Positions 44,938-53,744 of a stretch of 64,000 nucleotides of DNA are shown here, one piece after another (position 1 is the first letter of the stretch; each line of letters begins with the position of its first letter). The notes below the pieces were generated by a model, which did no database searches, was not told the origin of the DNA, and was given only the letters and a program-made list of their open reading frames with translations. Position numbers and translations under genes: made by a program. Source of the DNA: Pseudobutyrivibrio xylanivorans (lineage in GTDB: Bacteria > Bacillota > Clostridia > Lachnospirales > Lachnospiraceae). The stretch is taken from NCBI RefSeq assembly GCF_008935055.1, contig NZ_CP043028.1, positions 2,572,501 to 2,636,500 of the forward strand. Direction: 5' to 3'.

Positions 44938-46203
44938 ATGTATAAGATTTTAGTTGTTGATGACTCTGCACTCATGCGAAGGATTATCTGTGATATTATC
45001 AACGCAGATAGTGATTTTCGTGTAGTCGATGTCAGTGCAGACGGCGAAGATGCTTACAACAAAATAAAGAATAATCCATACGATCTTGTGGTTCTTGATA
45101 TGGTCCTTCCAAAGATGACCGGCGTGGATCTTTTAGCTAAGCTCTACAACGAGAAGGTACCATTCAATGTTGTACTTGTCAGCTCGTCCTTGAAGGAGGA
45201 TGCGGACAGTACGATGAGAGCTATGGAATATGGGGCTCTTGATTTCGTGGCAAAGCCAATACGAGCGGGCAGTGATACCCGTGATGTTTTTGGTAAGCAG
45301 CTCATACAGGTGCTTCACAACGTAACGAAGCAGTCCAACTTCAAATCTATTGGACGGCCTACGAGAAGTTTAGGTGATGCGGCCAGAACTGTTGAGGAAT
45401 CAAGAAAAGCTACCCAGGCCAGAATGGAAAGTGTTCGCGAGAAGCTTGCTGCTGCCAAGGCTGCTACTAGTAATGCGCAGACTAGTACAAACAGGTTGGC
45501 ACCTCCAGAGAGGAGACCTGTTACACCTCCAACACCAGCACCAGCGTACACTCCACCACCAACACCTGAGCCAAGGGTTGAGAAACGGAGTTCAACAACC
45601 ACTCCAAAAGGCACAGGAGTCAGAACGAAAAAGATTATCGCTCTGGCATGTTCTACTGGTGGCCCACAGGCCTTACATACCTTTATTCCAATGCTTCCGG
45701 CGACACTTTCAGTGCCACTTGTTTTGGTACAGCATATGCCAGAAGGATTTACAGCTTCTTTAGCTGCCAGACTTGATCAGATTTCGGCAGTACATGTAAA
45801 GGAAGCTGAGGATGGAGAATACTTTAAGCCTGGTTGGGTTTATGTTACTCCAGGCGGTAAGCACATGGAAATCTGCGAAGACGGAAGTCATGCGGCTTAT
45901 TGTCATCTGGACGACAGTCCTCCTGTTGGTAGCTTGAAGCCTTGTGCAGATGTAATGTACAGGTCTCTCAAGAATTCCAGCTTCGACGAGATTATTTGTG
46001 TAGTACTTACTGGAATGGGAGCCGACGGTTCAGAAGGAATTAGATACTTGAATCAATACAAAAAGACTTACGTTATTTCGCAAGAGGCATCCACCTGTGT
46101 TGTATATGGAATGCCTAAAGCTGTGGAACAAGGTGGACTATCAAATGAGGTAGCACCACTTAAATCAGTCGCTAATTCAATTGTTAAGAAACTTGGAGGT
46201 TAG
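44938..46203 (+). CDS. cheB: Chemotaxis protein-glutamate methylesterase/deamidase CheB
   Basis: 421 residues. Receiver domain 1-125 with D8-D9 and phospho-acceptor D54. A long Thr/Pro/Arg-rich linker (~145-225) follows, then the methylesterase domain with nucleophile Ser in ACSTGGPQAL, His in VQHMPEGFTASLA and Asp in LTGMGADGSEGI. It removes methyl groups from chemoreceptors. The linker is longer than in enterobacterial CheB (~350 residues). No cheR is in this window. Confidence 0.97.
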   Translation: MYKILVVDDSALMRRIICDIINADSDFRVVDVSADGEDAYNKIKNNPYDLVVLDMVLPKMTGVDLLAKLYNEKVPFNVVLVSSSLKEDADSTMRAMEYGALDFVAKPIRAGSDTRDVFGKQLIQVLHNVTKQSNFKSIGRPTRSLGDAARTVEESRKATQARMESVREKLAAAKAATSNAQTSTNRLAPPERRPVTPPTPAPAYTPPPTPEPRVEKRSSTTTPKGTGVRTKKIIALACSTGGPQALHTFIPMLPATLSVPLVLVQHMPEGFTASLAARLDQISAVHVKEAEDGEYFKPGWVYVTPGGKHMEICEDGSHAAYCHLDDSPPVGSLKPCADVMYRSLKNSSFDEIICVVLTGMGADGSEGIRYLNQYKKTYVISQEASTCVVYGMPKAVEQGGLSNEVAPLKSVANSIVKKLGG

Positions 46204-46207
46204 TAGG

Positions 46208-48313
46208 ATGGATGTAAGTCAATATTTGGATATCTTTATCGATGAGACAAGTGGACATATTCAGAATCTTTCCGACAACATTATGGAGTTGGAAAAAGAT
46301 CCTGAAAACAAAGATGTTGTAAATGAGATTTTCCGTGCAGCTCACTCTCTAAAGGGTATGGCAGGTACAATGGGATTCAAGAGAATGCAGCATCTTACCC
46401 ATGATATGGAGAACGTTTTCCAGGAAGTTCGAAATGATAATGTACACGTTAATTCTGCTTTGATTGATATTCTCTTTAAGTGCCTTGATGCTATCGAGGG
46501 TTATCTTGATACTGTAAAGGCTACATCTAATGAAGGTGAAGAGGATAATGAAGCCCTTATTAAACTTCTTAATGATTATCTTAATCAGGCAGAAGGCGGT
46601 GGCGGCGATGAGGCAGCACCAGCTGAGGGTGGCGCAGAAGCAGAGGCAGCACCTGCGGAGGTAGCAGCTCCTGCAGGAGACGGACCTTTATATAAGAGTA
46701 TTCCTGTAGACCCAGAGCTTTGCGAGAAGCTTAAGGGAGAGAAGCAGTTGTATGGATTTACAGTTCATATCAACAAGGAATGTCTTCTTAAGGCAGCTAG
46801 AGCTTTCCTTGTGTTTAAGGCGGTTGAAGACTTTGGTGAAATCATGGCCTTCAATCCAAGCTCCGGCGAAATCGAGGATGAGAATTTCGAATTTGACTTT
46901 TCATTTATTCTATCATCTGAGTCTGAATTGGACCCTATTTTAGAGTCTATTAAGGCTGTTTCTGAAATCGAGTCAGTTGAGGCTGATAAGGTTACAGCAG
47001 ATATGTACGAAAAGAAAGAGGCACCAGCAGCAGAGCCAGCACCTGCACCTGCTCCAGCAGCGGCAGCACCTGCACCTGCTCCAGCGGCAGCTCCACCTGC
47101 AGCACCAGCAGCAAAATCCGGTGGTGGCGGTGGCAAGACTACGCAGCCAGCAAACAAGCCTGTTACCTCACGTACAATCCGTGTTGATATTGAAAAGCTT
47201 GATGCTCTCATGAATCAGGTATCTGAGCTTATCATTGCTAAGAACTCACTTGCATCACAGAGCAATAGTTCAGAGATTGATGGTCAGACACTTCATGAGA
47301 ATATTGAATATCTCGAGAGAATTACAACAAACCTTCACGAATCAGTTATGAAGGTTCGAATGGTTCCTATCGAATCAGTAGTTGCCAAGTTCCCTCGAAT
47401 GATTAGAGATCTTGACCGTAAGCTGAACAAGCCTATGGAACTCATCATGACTGGTGAGGATACAGAGCTTGACCGTACTGTAGTAGATCAGTTAGGTGAT
47501 CCACTTCAGCATTTACTTCGTAATTCAGCTGACCACGGTATTGAGTCTCCTGAAGACAGAAAGGCAGCAGGAAAGCCTGAAAAGGGTACTATTTTCCTGA
47601 ACGCTTTCCAGGAGGGCAACAATGTCATTATCGAAGTTGGTGATGATGGTGGCGGTATCAATACTGACAAGGTTAAGGAGAAGGCTGTTGAAAGAGGTCT
47701 CGTTACTCCTGAGGAGGCCGAGAACCTTTCACAGAAGGAAATTATCGACTTCCTGTTTATGCCATCCTTCTCAATGGCTAAGCAGATTACTGATATTTCT
47801 GGTCGAGGCGTAGGTCTTGACGTTGTTAAGAGTAATATCGAAGCCCTGGGCGGTGACGTAACTGTTAAGTCTGTAATGGGAGAAGGTTCAACCTTTACCG
47901 TTCGTCTTCCACTTACACTTGCTATTATTCAGGCTCTGATGGTTGAAATCAGAGATGAGAAATATGCGATTGCCCTTGCTTCAATTATGAATATTGAAAA
48001 TATTCCAAAATCTGAGATTAAGTACGTAGAATCTAAGGAGGTTATCCACCTTAGAGGTCAGGTTATTCCTCTTATTCGTCTGGATAAGATTCTTGATTTC
48101 GAGCCTAAGGAAGAGGATGAAGAGACTATGACAGTTGTTATCTGCAAGAAGGGTGACACGCTTGGTGGTATCATCGTCGATAACCTTATTGGACAGCTTG
48201 AAATCGTTATCAAGTCACTTGGTAAGCTTGACAACAACAAGCTCATTAGCGGTGCTACAATCCTTGGTGATGGCGAAATCGCTATGATTCTTGATGTCAA
48301 CGCTGTTATTTAA
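46208..48313 (+). CDS. cheA: Chemotaxis sensor histidine kinase CheA
   Basis: 701 residues. P1 HPt domain with phosphorylated H46 in AAHSLKGMAGT. Ala/Glu-rich linker ~135-165, a P2-like CheY-docking domain ~170-270, a second Ala/Pro-rich linker ~275-315, the dimerisation helices, the ATPase domain (NSADHGIESPEDRK, GDDGGGI, GRGVGLDVVKS) and a C-terminal CheW-like domain. An in-frame Met at 46181 lies within cheB; the chosen ATG has GGAGG at the right distance and gives the family N-terminus. Confidence 0.97.
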   Translation: MDVSQYLDIFIDETSGHIQNLSDNIMELEKDPENKDVVNEIFRAAHSLKGMAGTMGFKRMQHLTHDMENVFQEVRNDNVHVNSALIDILFKCLDAIEGYLDTVKATSNEGEEDNEALIKLLNDYLNQAEGGGGDEAAPAEGGAEAEAAPAEVAAPAGDGPLYKSIPVDPELCEKLKGEKQLYGFTVHINKECLLKAARAFLVFKAVEDFGEIMAFNPSSGEIEDENFEFDFSFILSSESELDPILESIKAVSEIESVEADKVTADMYEKKEAPAAEPAPAPAPAAAAPAPAPAAAPPAAPAAKSGGGGGKTTQPANKPVTSRTIRVDIEKLDALMNQVSELIIAKNSLASQSNSSEIDGQTLHENIEYLERITTNLHESVMKVRMVPIESVVAKFPRMIRDLDRKLNKPMELIMTGEDTELDRTVVDQLGDPLQHLLRNSADHGIESPEDRKAAGKPEKGTIFLNAFQEGNNVIIEVGDDGGGINTDKVKEKAVERGLVTPEEAENLSQKEIIDFLFMPSFSMAKQITDISGRGVGLDVVKSNIEALGGDVTVKSVMGEGSTFTVRLPLTLAIIQALMVEIRDEKYAIALASIMNIENIPKSEIKYVESKEVIHLRGQVIPLIRLDKILDFEPKEEDEETMTVVICKKGDTLGGIIVDNLIGQLEIVIKSLGKLDNNKLISGATILGDGEIAMILDVNAVI

Positions 48314-48327
48314 TAGGAGGTGAGACC

Positions 48328-48795
48328 ATGTCAGATTTGGCAATGTTTGATGTAGTAGAAAAAGAGAAAAAGCAATACATTGTTGTTAAAATTGGCGGCG
48401 AGCATTATGGTATCGACATTTCCTATATTGATAACATTGTTCGCTTGAGCAAGATTACCCGTGTACCAAAGGCGCCATCTTATTACAGAGGAGTTATCAA
48501 TCTCCGTGGTGAGGTTGTTCCGGTTATGAGTCTTCGTCGCAGAATGGATCTTGATGATGATGAGTTTACCGACGCTTCTAGAATTATCATTCTTAAGCTT
48601 GATTCTGGTGGACTTATGGGCGTTATTGTTGACGAGGTAAAAGAGGTTCTCTCTTTATCTGAGGATGATATTGAGGCTCCATCTTCAACACTTAAGAGTA
48701 AGAACTCTTTCATTAATGGTGTTGGAAAGAATGGGGATGAGCTTATTTCCATCTTTGAAATTAGCTCTATTATAGGAGAGAATGAGGCTTCTTAA
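48328..48795 (+). CDS. cheW: Chemotaxis coupling protein CheW
   Basis: 155 residues, single CheW domain (YGIDISYIDNIVRLSKITRV, YYRGVINLRGEVVPVMSL, GVIVDEVKEVLSL). It links receptors to CheA. TAGGAGGTGAG precedes the ATG. Confidence 0.96.
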   Translation: MSDLAMFDVVEKEKKQYIVVKIGGEHYGIDISYIDNIVRLSKITRVPKAPSYYRGVINLRGEVVPVMSLRRRMDLDDDEFTDASRIIILKLDSGGLMGVIVDEVKEVLSLSEDDIEAPSSTLKSKNSFINGVGKNGDELISIFEISSIIGENEAS

Positions 48796-48808
48796 TTAGG
48801 AGGTTTGA

Positions 48809-49423
48809 ATGCTCAGTTTAAATGAGGTTAATGAAAAATATTTTGACGTCCTAAAGGAAATTGGCAATATTGGCGCTGGCAACGCAACAACAGCCATCGC
48901 CAATATGCTTGGCCTTCGAATCGACATGAGTGTTCCAGAGGTAGCCTTCCTTCCAGTTGAGGAACTGGGAGGAGCTATTGGAGCTGAAGATGAAATTATC
49001 GTCGGAATTCTATTGGGCGTTGAAGAGGATATTGACGGCTCTATGATGTTTCTGATGGATATGCAATCAGCACATCATATTGTAAATAAGCTGATGATGA
49101 GACCTGATGATTATTCAGAACCATTTGATGAAATGGATTTATCAGCTATAAAAGAAGTAGGAAATATTATTGCAGGTTCGTATCTTTCAGCACTTTCAGG
49201 GCTTACGAATCTTACTATTGCACCAAGTGTACCATTTGTTGCGGTTGATATGGCAGCAGCGATTCTTTCAGTTCCTGCTGTTCAGTTTGGTATTTTTGGT
49301 GACAATGCATTAATGATTAATACAGAATTCTCTGATGATTTGGGAATCAAGGGGCATTTTATTTTGATGCCAGAGGAAGATTCCTACGCGAAGATACTAA
49401 CAGCACTTGGTATACCAGTATAA
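48809..49423 (+). CDS. cheC: CheY-P phosphatase CheC
   Basis: 204 residues. Both phosphatase helices are present: LKEIGNIGAGNATTAIANM near 17-35 and IKEVGNIIAGSYLSALSGL near 113-131, each with the conserved E and N. CheC removes phosphate from CheY and pairs with CheD for adaptation. AGGAGG precedes the ATG and cheD follows by 14 bases. Confidence 0.95.
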   Translation: MLSLNEVNEKYFDVLKEIGNIGAGNATTAIANMLGLRIDMSVPEVAFLPVEELGGAIGAEDEIIVGILLGVEEDIDGSMMFLMDMQSAHHIVNKLMMRPDDYSEPFDEMDLSAIKEVGNIIAGSYLSALSGLTNLTIAPSVPFVAVDMAAAILSVPAVQFGIFGDNALMINTEFSDDLGIKGHFILMPEEDSYAKILTALGIPV

Positions 49424-49437
49424 GGAGTGAGTGAAGT

Positions 49438-49926
49438 ATGGGGCAGATGATTAAAGTCGGCATGGCTGATCTTAAAATATGCAAAGCTCCTGATGCACTG
49501 ACAACCATAGGGTTGGGCTCATGTATTGGTATCGCCATCTATGACCCATCTACTAAAATCAGTGGATTGGCGCATGTTATGTTGCCAGATAGTACGGCTA
49601 TTAGAAACAATTCAAATATTGCAAAGTTTGCAGACACAGGAATCCAGAAGCTTTATGATGATATGATTAAGGCTGGCGCAAACAAGGCTCGCATGGTGGC
49701 AAAGATTGCCGGTGGTGCTAAGATGTTTGAAATGCCTGGAGCAGCTGCAACTGGAATCAATGTTGGTGACAGAAATGCTGAAGCCAGCAGAGCAAAGCTT
49801 AAGCAGCTTGGTGTCAGACTTGTTGCTGAGGATTGTGGCTTAAATTATGGTCGTACAGTAGAGTTGTATAGTGAAACAGGAGAGTATTACATTAAGGCAG
49901 TTGGCAAACCGTTGAAGATTATATAA
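49438..49926 (+). CDS. cheD: Chemoreceptor glutamine deamidase CheD
   Basis: 162 residues. Catalytic Cys in GLGSCIGIAIYD and His in GLAHVMLPDS are both present, as is KIAGGAKMFEM and the VGDRN segment. It deamidates receptor glutamines and binds CheC. Order cheC-cheD as in Bacillus. Confidence 0.96.
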   Translation: MGQMIKVGMADLKICKAPDALTTIGLGSCIGIAIYDPSTKISGLAHVMLPDSTAIRNNSNIAKFADTGIQKLYDDMIKAGANKARMVAKIAGGAKMFEMPGAAATGINVGDRNAEASRAKLKQLGVRLVAEDCGLNYGRTVELYSETGEYYIKAVGKPLKII

Positions 49927-49946
49927 TATAATACATGGAGGCACAG

Positions 49947-50261
49947 ATGAAAACGCAGATTAATACAAAGCCAATTCCAATTATAATTACGTTGGCTGCA
50001 GCATTTATTGCCTGCGTTATGTCTATTGTGCAGCATGTTGAGTTTTCTGTTTTTGTAGCCAGACTTTTGGTGGTTGTCGTTATATTTTTATTTATGGGGA
50101 CGGTCATCAAGCTTATTCTGGATTATGCATTCAGAGTTATTGAACCACCAGTGTCCATCGATGCAGAAGTACCGCCTGAGGGCATGCTTCTTGATGACGA
50201 TGATGAGGATGCTGAGGGTGAAGGTTCTGAGGTCAATTCAGCTGAATCAGAGGAAGGTTAA
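49947..50261 (+). CDS. Small two-span membrane protein with acidic tail, unknown function
   Basis: 104 residues. Two membrane spans, about 10-31 (PIIITLAAAFIACVMSIV) and 38-62 (LLVVVVIFLFMGTVIKLILD), then an acidic tail (DDDDEDAEGEG). The in-frame ATG at 49935 forms part of the ATGGAGG ribosome site itself, so translation should begin at 49947. I do not recognise the family; similar small proteins sit before the flagellar sigma gene in Lachnospiraceae clusters, which is context, not proof of function. Confidence 0.7.
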   Translation: MKTQINTKPIPIIITLAAAFIACVMSIVQHVEFSVFVARLLVVVVIFLFMGTVIKLILDYAFRVIEPPVSIDAEVPPEGMLLDDDDEDAEGEGSEVNSAESEEG

Positions 50262-50298
50262 ATAGTTACTGATTCTTGCATGATTTAAGGGGGCATAA

Positions 50299-51066
50299 AT
50301 GAAGGCAGGTGACAGGGAAAAGCTTTGGGACAAATATAAAGTTGGTCCTACTCCCGAGCTTAGAGAACAACTAATTCTTGAATACGCGCCGCTTGTTAAG
50401 ATAGTTGCCGGCAGACTCTGCATGTATCTTGGTAATACTGTAGAGTATGAGGATTTGTGTAGTTATGGAATTTTTGGTCTGATTGATGCTATTGATAAGT
50501 TTGATTTAGCAAAGGACGTAAAATTCGAAACTTATGCAAGTCTTAGAATTCGTGGCTCAATTTTGGACCAGATTCGTAAAATGGACTGGATCCCACGTAC
50601 TATCAGACAGCGTCAGCGTATGATTGACGATGCCATAAAGGCAGTTGAGGCTCGCACCGGCCATAGTGCTTCCGACGAGGATGTCGCCTCAGAGCTCAAT
50701 ATATCATCGGATGAGTTTTTAAAATGGCAGTCACAACTTAATGTTACAAACGTTGTTTCATTAAACGAGTTTGTAGAGGCTGGAAATGAGCCTGTTATGG
50801 AGGCGGAACATAATTCTCATTTTATTCAGCCTGAGGACAATATTTCAAAGCAGGAGCTTTCTGAAAAGCTCAAAGAAGCTTTGGATATGCTTACCGAAAA
50901 AGAAAAACAGGTTATCCTTTTATACTACTATGAGGATATGACCTTAAAAGAAATAAGTGCAGCACTTGAAGTTTCTGAATCAAGAGTTTCCCAACTTCAC
51001 ACCAAGGCTCTCCAGAAAATGCGAAATGTCTTAGGCGAGTACATGGGAATTCTTACAAATAGTTAG
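50299..51066 (+). CDS. fliA: Flagellar RNA polymerase sigma factor (FliA/SigD/WhiG type)
   Basis: 255 residues. Region 2 has YEDLCSYGIFGLIDAIDKFD and FETYASLRIRGSILDQIRK; region 3 IRQRQRMIDDAIKAVEAR; region 4 EMTLKEISAALEVSESRVSQ (read as DMTLKEISAALEVSESRVSQ in this protein). It should direct RNA polymerase to flagellin, cap and chemoreceptor genes elsewhere. Its location after cheD equals that of Bacillus sigD. AAGGGGGCAT precedes the ATG. Confidence 0.95.
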   Translation: MKAGDREKLWDKYKVGPTPELREQLILEYAPLVKIVAGRLCMYLGNTVEYEDLCSYGIFGLIDAIDKFDLAKDVKFETYASLRIRGSILDQIRKMDWIPRTIRQRQRMIDDAIKAVEARTGHSASDEDVASELNISSDEFLKWQSQLNVTNVVSLNEFVEAGNEPVMEAEHNSHFIQPEDNISKQELSEKLKEALDMLTEKEKQVILLYYYEDMTLKEISAALEVSESRVSQLHTKALQKMRNVLGEYMGILTNS

Positions 51067-51107
51067 TATTGATTGATATTTGAATGCATCTGTCGGGAGG
51101 AAATGTT

Positions 51108-51437
51108 ATGTCAATTAGTCCAATCAATTTTAATGGAATGATCCAGAACACGAATGAAGTTAGCCATACTAAGGCTACTGAGGATCAGAAGCCAATGCTT
51201 CAGCAATCGAATCTTACACATGCGGTTGATAAGCAGCAGGAGCAGCAGGCGAGACAGGTTAACGACCTGTACAAAACAGACAGAGAGGACGAAAGGTACG
51301 ATCGCGAAGGAAACGGTAGAGGTTACGAGGGCAACAAAAACCGTAAGCCCCTCAATAAGAAAGAGGAGAAGAAGGGCTCTACTACCGATGGCAGTGTTTC
51401 AGAGAAGCACACCACATCCTTTGACATGAGAGTATAA
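51108..51437 (+). CDS. Small hydrophilic protein of unknown function
   Basis: 109 residues, Gln/Lys/Glu/Arg-rich and predicted disordered, no membrane span. The start MSISPINFNGMIQNTNEVS is followed by long charged stretches such as KPLNKKEEKKGS. CGGGAGGAAATGTT fixes ATG 51108 over the in-frame Met at 51084. The N-terminal text resembles small flagellar-operon accessory proteins of Lachnospiraceae, but I cannot name a family. Confidence 0.7.
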   Translation: MSISPINFNGMIQNTNEVSHTKATEDQKPMLQQSNLTHAVDKQQEQQARQVNDLYKTDREDERYDREGNGRGYEGNKNRKPLNKKEEKKGSTTDGSVSEKHTTSFDMRV

Positions 51438-51450
51438 AGAGGGAGATATA

Positions 51451-52215
51451 ATGACTATACTGGAAATTGTGCTCCTAATAGCAGGGCTTAGTCTTTGTAT
51501 TGGGAGCTTTTTTGTGTCTGAGCGTTTATCAGCAAAGGACAGAGAAAATCTTACAAAGCTTACAAAAGACCAAATTGAAGAGATAATTAAAGGCAAAATG
51601 GCCGATGCCAAGGCGGAAACAGAAGACAAGCTTTCCGCTACTATTGATGATGCCATGGAAGAGCTGGACCGCCGTACTGATAAGGAAACTAACGAGAAAA
51701 TCCTTGAGATTTCCCAGTATTCTGACACAGTTCTTGAGGCGGTGGACAAGTCCCAAAAGGAAGTCACCTTCATGTATTCCATGCTCAATGACAAGCATAA
51801 GGCAACAGTTGATATGACTAAAAAGCTTGCGGAATTGGAAGATAAGCTTTTTGCTTTGGATGCATCAATTAATCGTAAGCTTGATATGCTAAAGGACAAG
51901 GAGCTTGAGATTCAGGAGGAAATGGAAAAGCTTGAGGCTAAAAAGCAGGAGCTTTTAGAGGAACAGGCGAAGGCTGATTCTGTGTCAGCTGCTCAGGAAA
52001 ATTCTGTGGAAGCTCCAGTTCCTAATAATCAGATTTCCTTTACAGAGGCTTTGGCTCAGAGATTTTCTGAGGAAAATCATCCTATTAAGGCCAATGATAA
52101 TATGGAAATTTTAGCCCTGGCGGACGAGGGCTTATCTGACCTTGAGATTGCCAAAAAACTTGGCAGAGGTTTGGGAGAAGTTAAGTTTGTGCTTGGACTT
52201 TATAAAGAAGGTTAA
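51451..52215 (+). CDS. DUF6115/SwrB-like protein
   Basis: 254 residues. One N-terminal membrane span (ILEIVLLIAGLSLCIGSFFV), a long coiled coil (about 25-180) and a C-terminal helix-turn-helix-like segment (LADEGLSDLEIAKKLGRGLG with VKFVLGLYK). The same layout and the position after the flagellar sigma gene are those of B. subtilis swrB, which promotes flagellar basal-body assembly through FliP. Sequence identity is likely low; the assignment combines architecture and synteny. Confidence 0.72.
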   Translation: MTILEIVLLIAGLSLCIGSFFVSERLSAKDRENLTKLTKDQIEEIIKGKMADAKAETEDKLSATIDDAMEELDRRTDKETNEKILEISQYSDTVLEAVDKSQKEVTFMYSMLNDKHKATVDMTKKLAELEDKLFALDASINRKLDMLKDKELEIQEEMEKLEAKKQELLEEQAKADSVSAAQENSVEAPVPNNQISFTEALAQRFSEENHPIKANDNMEILALADEGLSDLEIAKKLGRGLGEVKFVLGLYKEG

Positions 52216-52235
52216 GCACACTGGAGGATATTGTT

Positions 52236-52847
52236 ATGCGTTTTAAATACTATCTTAGGGGTATTGGTATTGGAATTACCTTTGCGACCCTTATTCTTAC
52301 TATAAGCTTTTATTTTGGTAGAGATGCTATTACAAAGCAGGCGCTTACAGACGAAGAAATTATCGAGAAGGCTACAGCTCTTGGTATGACTATGCCTGAA
52401 GGCATGGAGGTCCCGATAGAGGAGACAGAGGCTGAAAGTGATTCTGAAAGCTCAGCCGAAGAGGTTGTTGAAGAGAATACTGAAGGTATGGATTCTGATT
52501 TAAAGGTCGAAGAGGAAGTAATCAATAATTCTTCAGCAGTTTCAGAGGGAAAACCTGAGACAAAGGTAGAAGAAAAGACTGAAGAGGACTCTGAGGACGA
52601 AACAATCAGATATATTCCATTCACTGTTAGAGGCGGAGAATCTTCTGAGGTGGTTTCAAATCATCTTTTTAAGGCTGGCCTTGTGGATTCAGCTGACGGT
52701 TTTAACAAATATTTAAGCCAGGTAAATATAGATAACCTAATTAAAACAGGTACTTTTTACATAAAGGAAGGCAGTTCTTATGATGATATAGCTGCCCTTT
52801 TGGTTAATAAAGAGGTGCGAACCACTTCACCACCGAAAGGTAACTAG
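52236..52847 (+). CDS. MltG/YceG-like membrane protein lacking the catalytic domain
   Basis: 203 residues. N-terminal membrane span (IGIGITFATLILTISFYFG), a Glu/Ser-rich linker (~55-125), then a C-terminal LysM-like segment: RGGESSEVVSNHLFKAGLVD and KTGTFYIKEGSSYDDIAALL. This resembles the substrate-binding subdomain that precedes the transglycosylase domain in MltG, but the protein ends before any catalytic Glu region. Probably a peptidoglycan-binding protein; the reading frame shows no break in this window. Confidence 0.65.
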   Translation: MRFKYYLRGIGIGITFATLILTISFYFGRDAITKQALTDEEIIEKATALGMTMPEGMEVPIEETEAESDSESSAEEVVEENTEGMDSDLKVEEEVINNSSAVSEGKPETKVEEKTEEDSEDETIRYIPFTVRGGESSEVVSNHLFKAGLVDSADGFNKYLSQVNIDNLIKTGTFYIKEGSSYDDIAALLVNKEVRTTSPPKGN

Positions 52848-52864
52848 AATCACTAATATTTTTG

Positions 52865-52893
52865 TTGATTTTTCATACAATTCATGATAAATT
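52865..52893 (+). promoter_or_regulatory. Promoter for rpsB-tsf
   Basis: -35 TTGATT (52865-52870), 17-base spacer, -10 TAAATT (52888-52893). Start near 52900, so the leader includes the attenuator-like hairpin. Confidence 0.45.
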
Positions 52894-52924
52894 GTAAGAG
52901 CTGTTTAAAATTATACACGCATAA

Positions 52925-52965
52925 GGACTGACAATGGTTCCTAGCCTATTGTAGGTCGGGTTTTT
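52925..52965 (+). promoter_or_regulatory. Attenuator-like hairpin in the rpsB leader
   Basis: GGACTGACAATGG pairs with CCTATTGTAGGTC (bulged, about ten pairs) and is followed by GGGTTTTTG, which looks like an intrinsic terminator placed 44 bases before rpsB. It could be a leader attenuator acting on ribosomal protein S2 synthesis. The protein or signal that would control it is unknown to me. Confidence 0.5.
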
Positions 52966-53008
52966 GTCGGGAGGAATTATGCGGAAGAACAAACCAGGAG
53001 GTATTAAA

Positions 53009-53740
53009 ATGAGTGTTATTTCAATGAAGCAGTTACTTGAGGCAGGTGTTCACTTTGGACATCAGACACGTAGATGGAACCCTAAGATGGCTCCTTACAT
53101 CTACACAGAGCGTAATGGTATCCACATTATCGACCTTCAGAAGTCTGTAGGTATGGTTGACGATGCTTATGACGTTATCTTTGATATCGCACAGCAGGGC
53201 GGTACAATTCTTTTCGTTGGTACAAAGAAGCAGGCTCAGGACGCTATCGCATCTGAGGCAGAGCGTTGCGGCATGTTCTATGTAAACGAGAGATGGCTCG
53301 GTGGTATGCTTACAAACTTTAAGACAGTTCAGACAAGAATTGCACGTCTTAAGGAAATCGAGAAGATGGAAGCTGACGGAACTTTCGATCTTCTTCCAAA
53401 GAAGGAAGTTACAGGTCTTAAGAAGGAGCAGGAGAAGCTTACAAAGGTTCTCGGCGGTATTAAGGAAATGAACCGTATTCCAGATGCTATCTTCATCATT
53501 GATCCTAAGAAGGAGCACATCTGTGTACAGGAAGCTCACGCACTTGGTATTCCACTTGTAGGTGTTTGTGATACAAACTGTGATCCAGATGAGCTTGATT
53601 ACGTAATCCCTGGTAACGATGATGCTATCCGTGCAGTAAAGCTTATCGTTGCAAAGATGGCAGACGCTGTTATCGAGGCAAAGCAGGGTGAAATGAACGA
53701 AGTTGCTGAGGAGTCAGCAGAAGCAGTAGAGGAGGCATAA
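53009..53740 (+). CDS. rpsB: 30S ribosomal protein S2
   Basis: 243 residues from ATG 53009. [40 protein letters not shown] and [20 protein letters not shown] are S2 signatures. An AGGAGG lies seven bases upstream. A second in-frame ATG at 52979 with its own GGGAGG would add ten residues ([10 protein letters not shown]) that are not part of ordinary S2, so 53009 is preferred. Co-transcribed with tsf. Confidence 0.97.
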   Translation: MSVISMKQLLEAGVHFGHQTRRWNPKMAPYIYTERNGIHIIDLQKSVGMVDDAYDVIFDIAQQGGTILFVGTKKQAQDAIASEAERCGMFYVNERWLGGMLTNFKTVQTRIARLKEIEKMEADGTFDLLPKKEVTGLKKEQEKLTKVLGGIKEMNRIPDAIFIIDPKKEHICVQEAHALGIPLVGVCDTNCDPDELDYVIPGNDDAIRAVKLIVAKMADAVIEAKQGEMNEVAEESAEAVEEA

Positions 53741-53744
53741 GATT

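Noticed and set aside
47020..47125. Repetitive GCACCAGC-type DNA in cheA as a tandem repeat element
   Set aside because: It encodes the Ala/Pro linker between CheA domains; the repetition is at the protein level and in frame.
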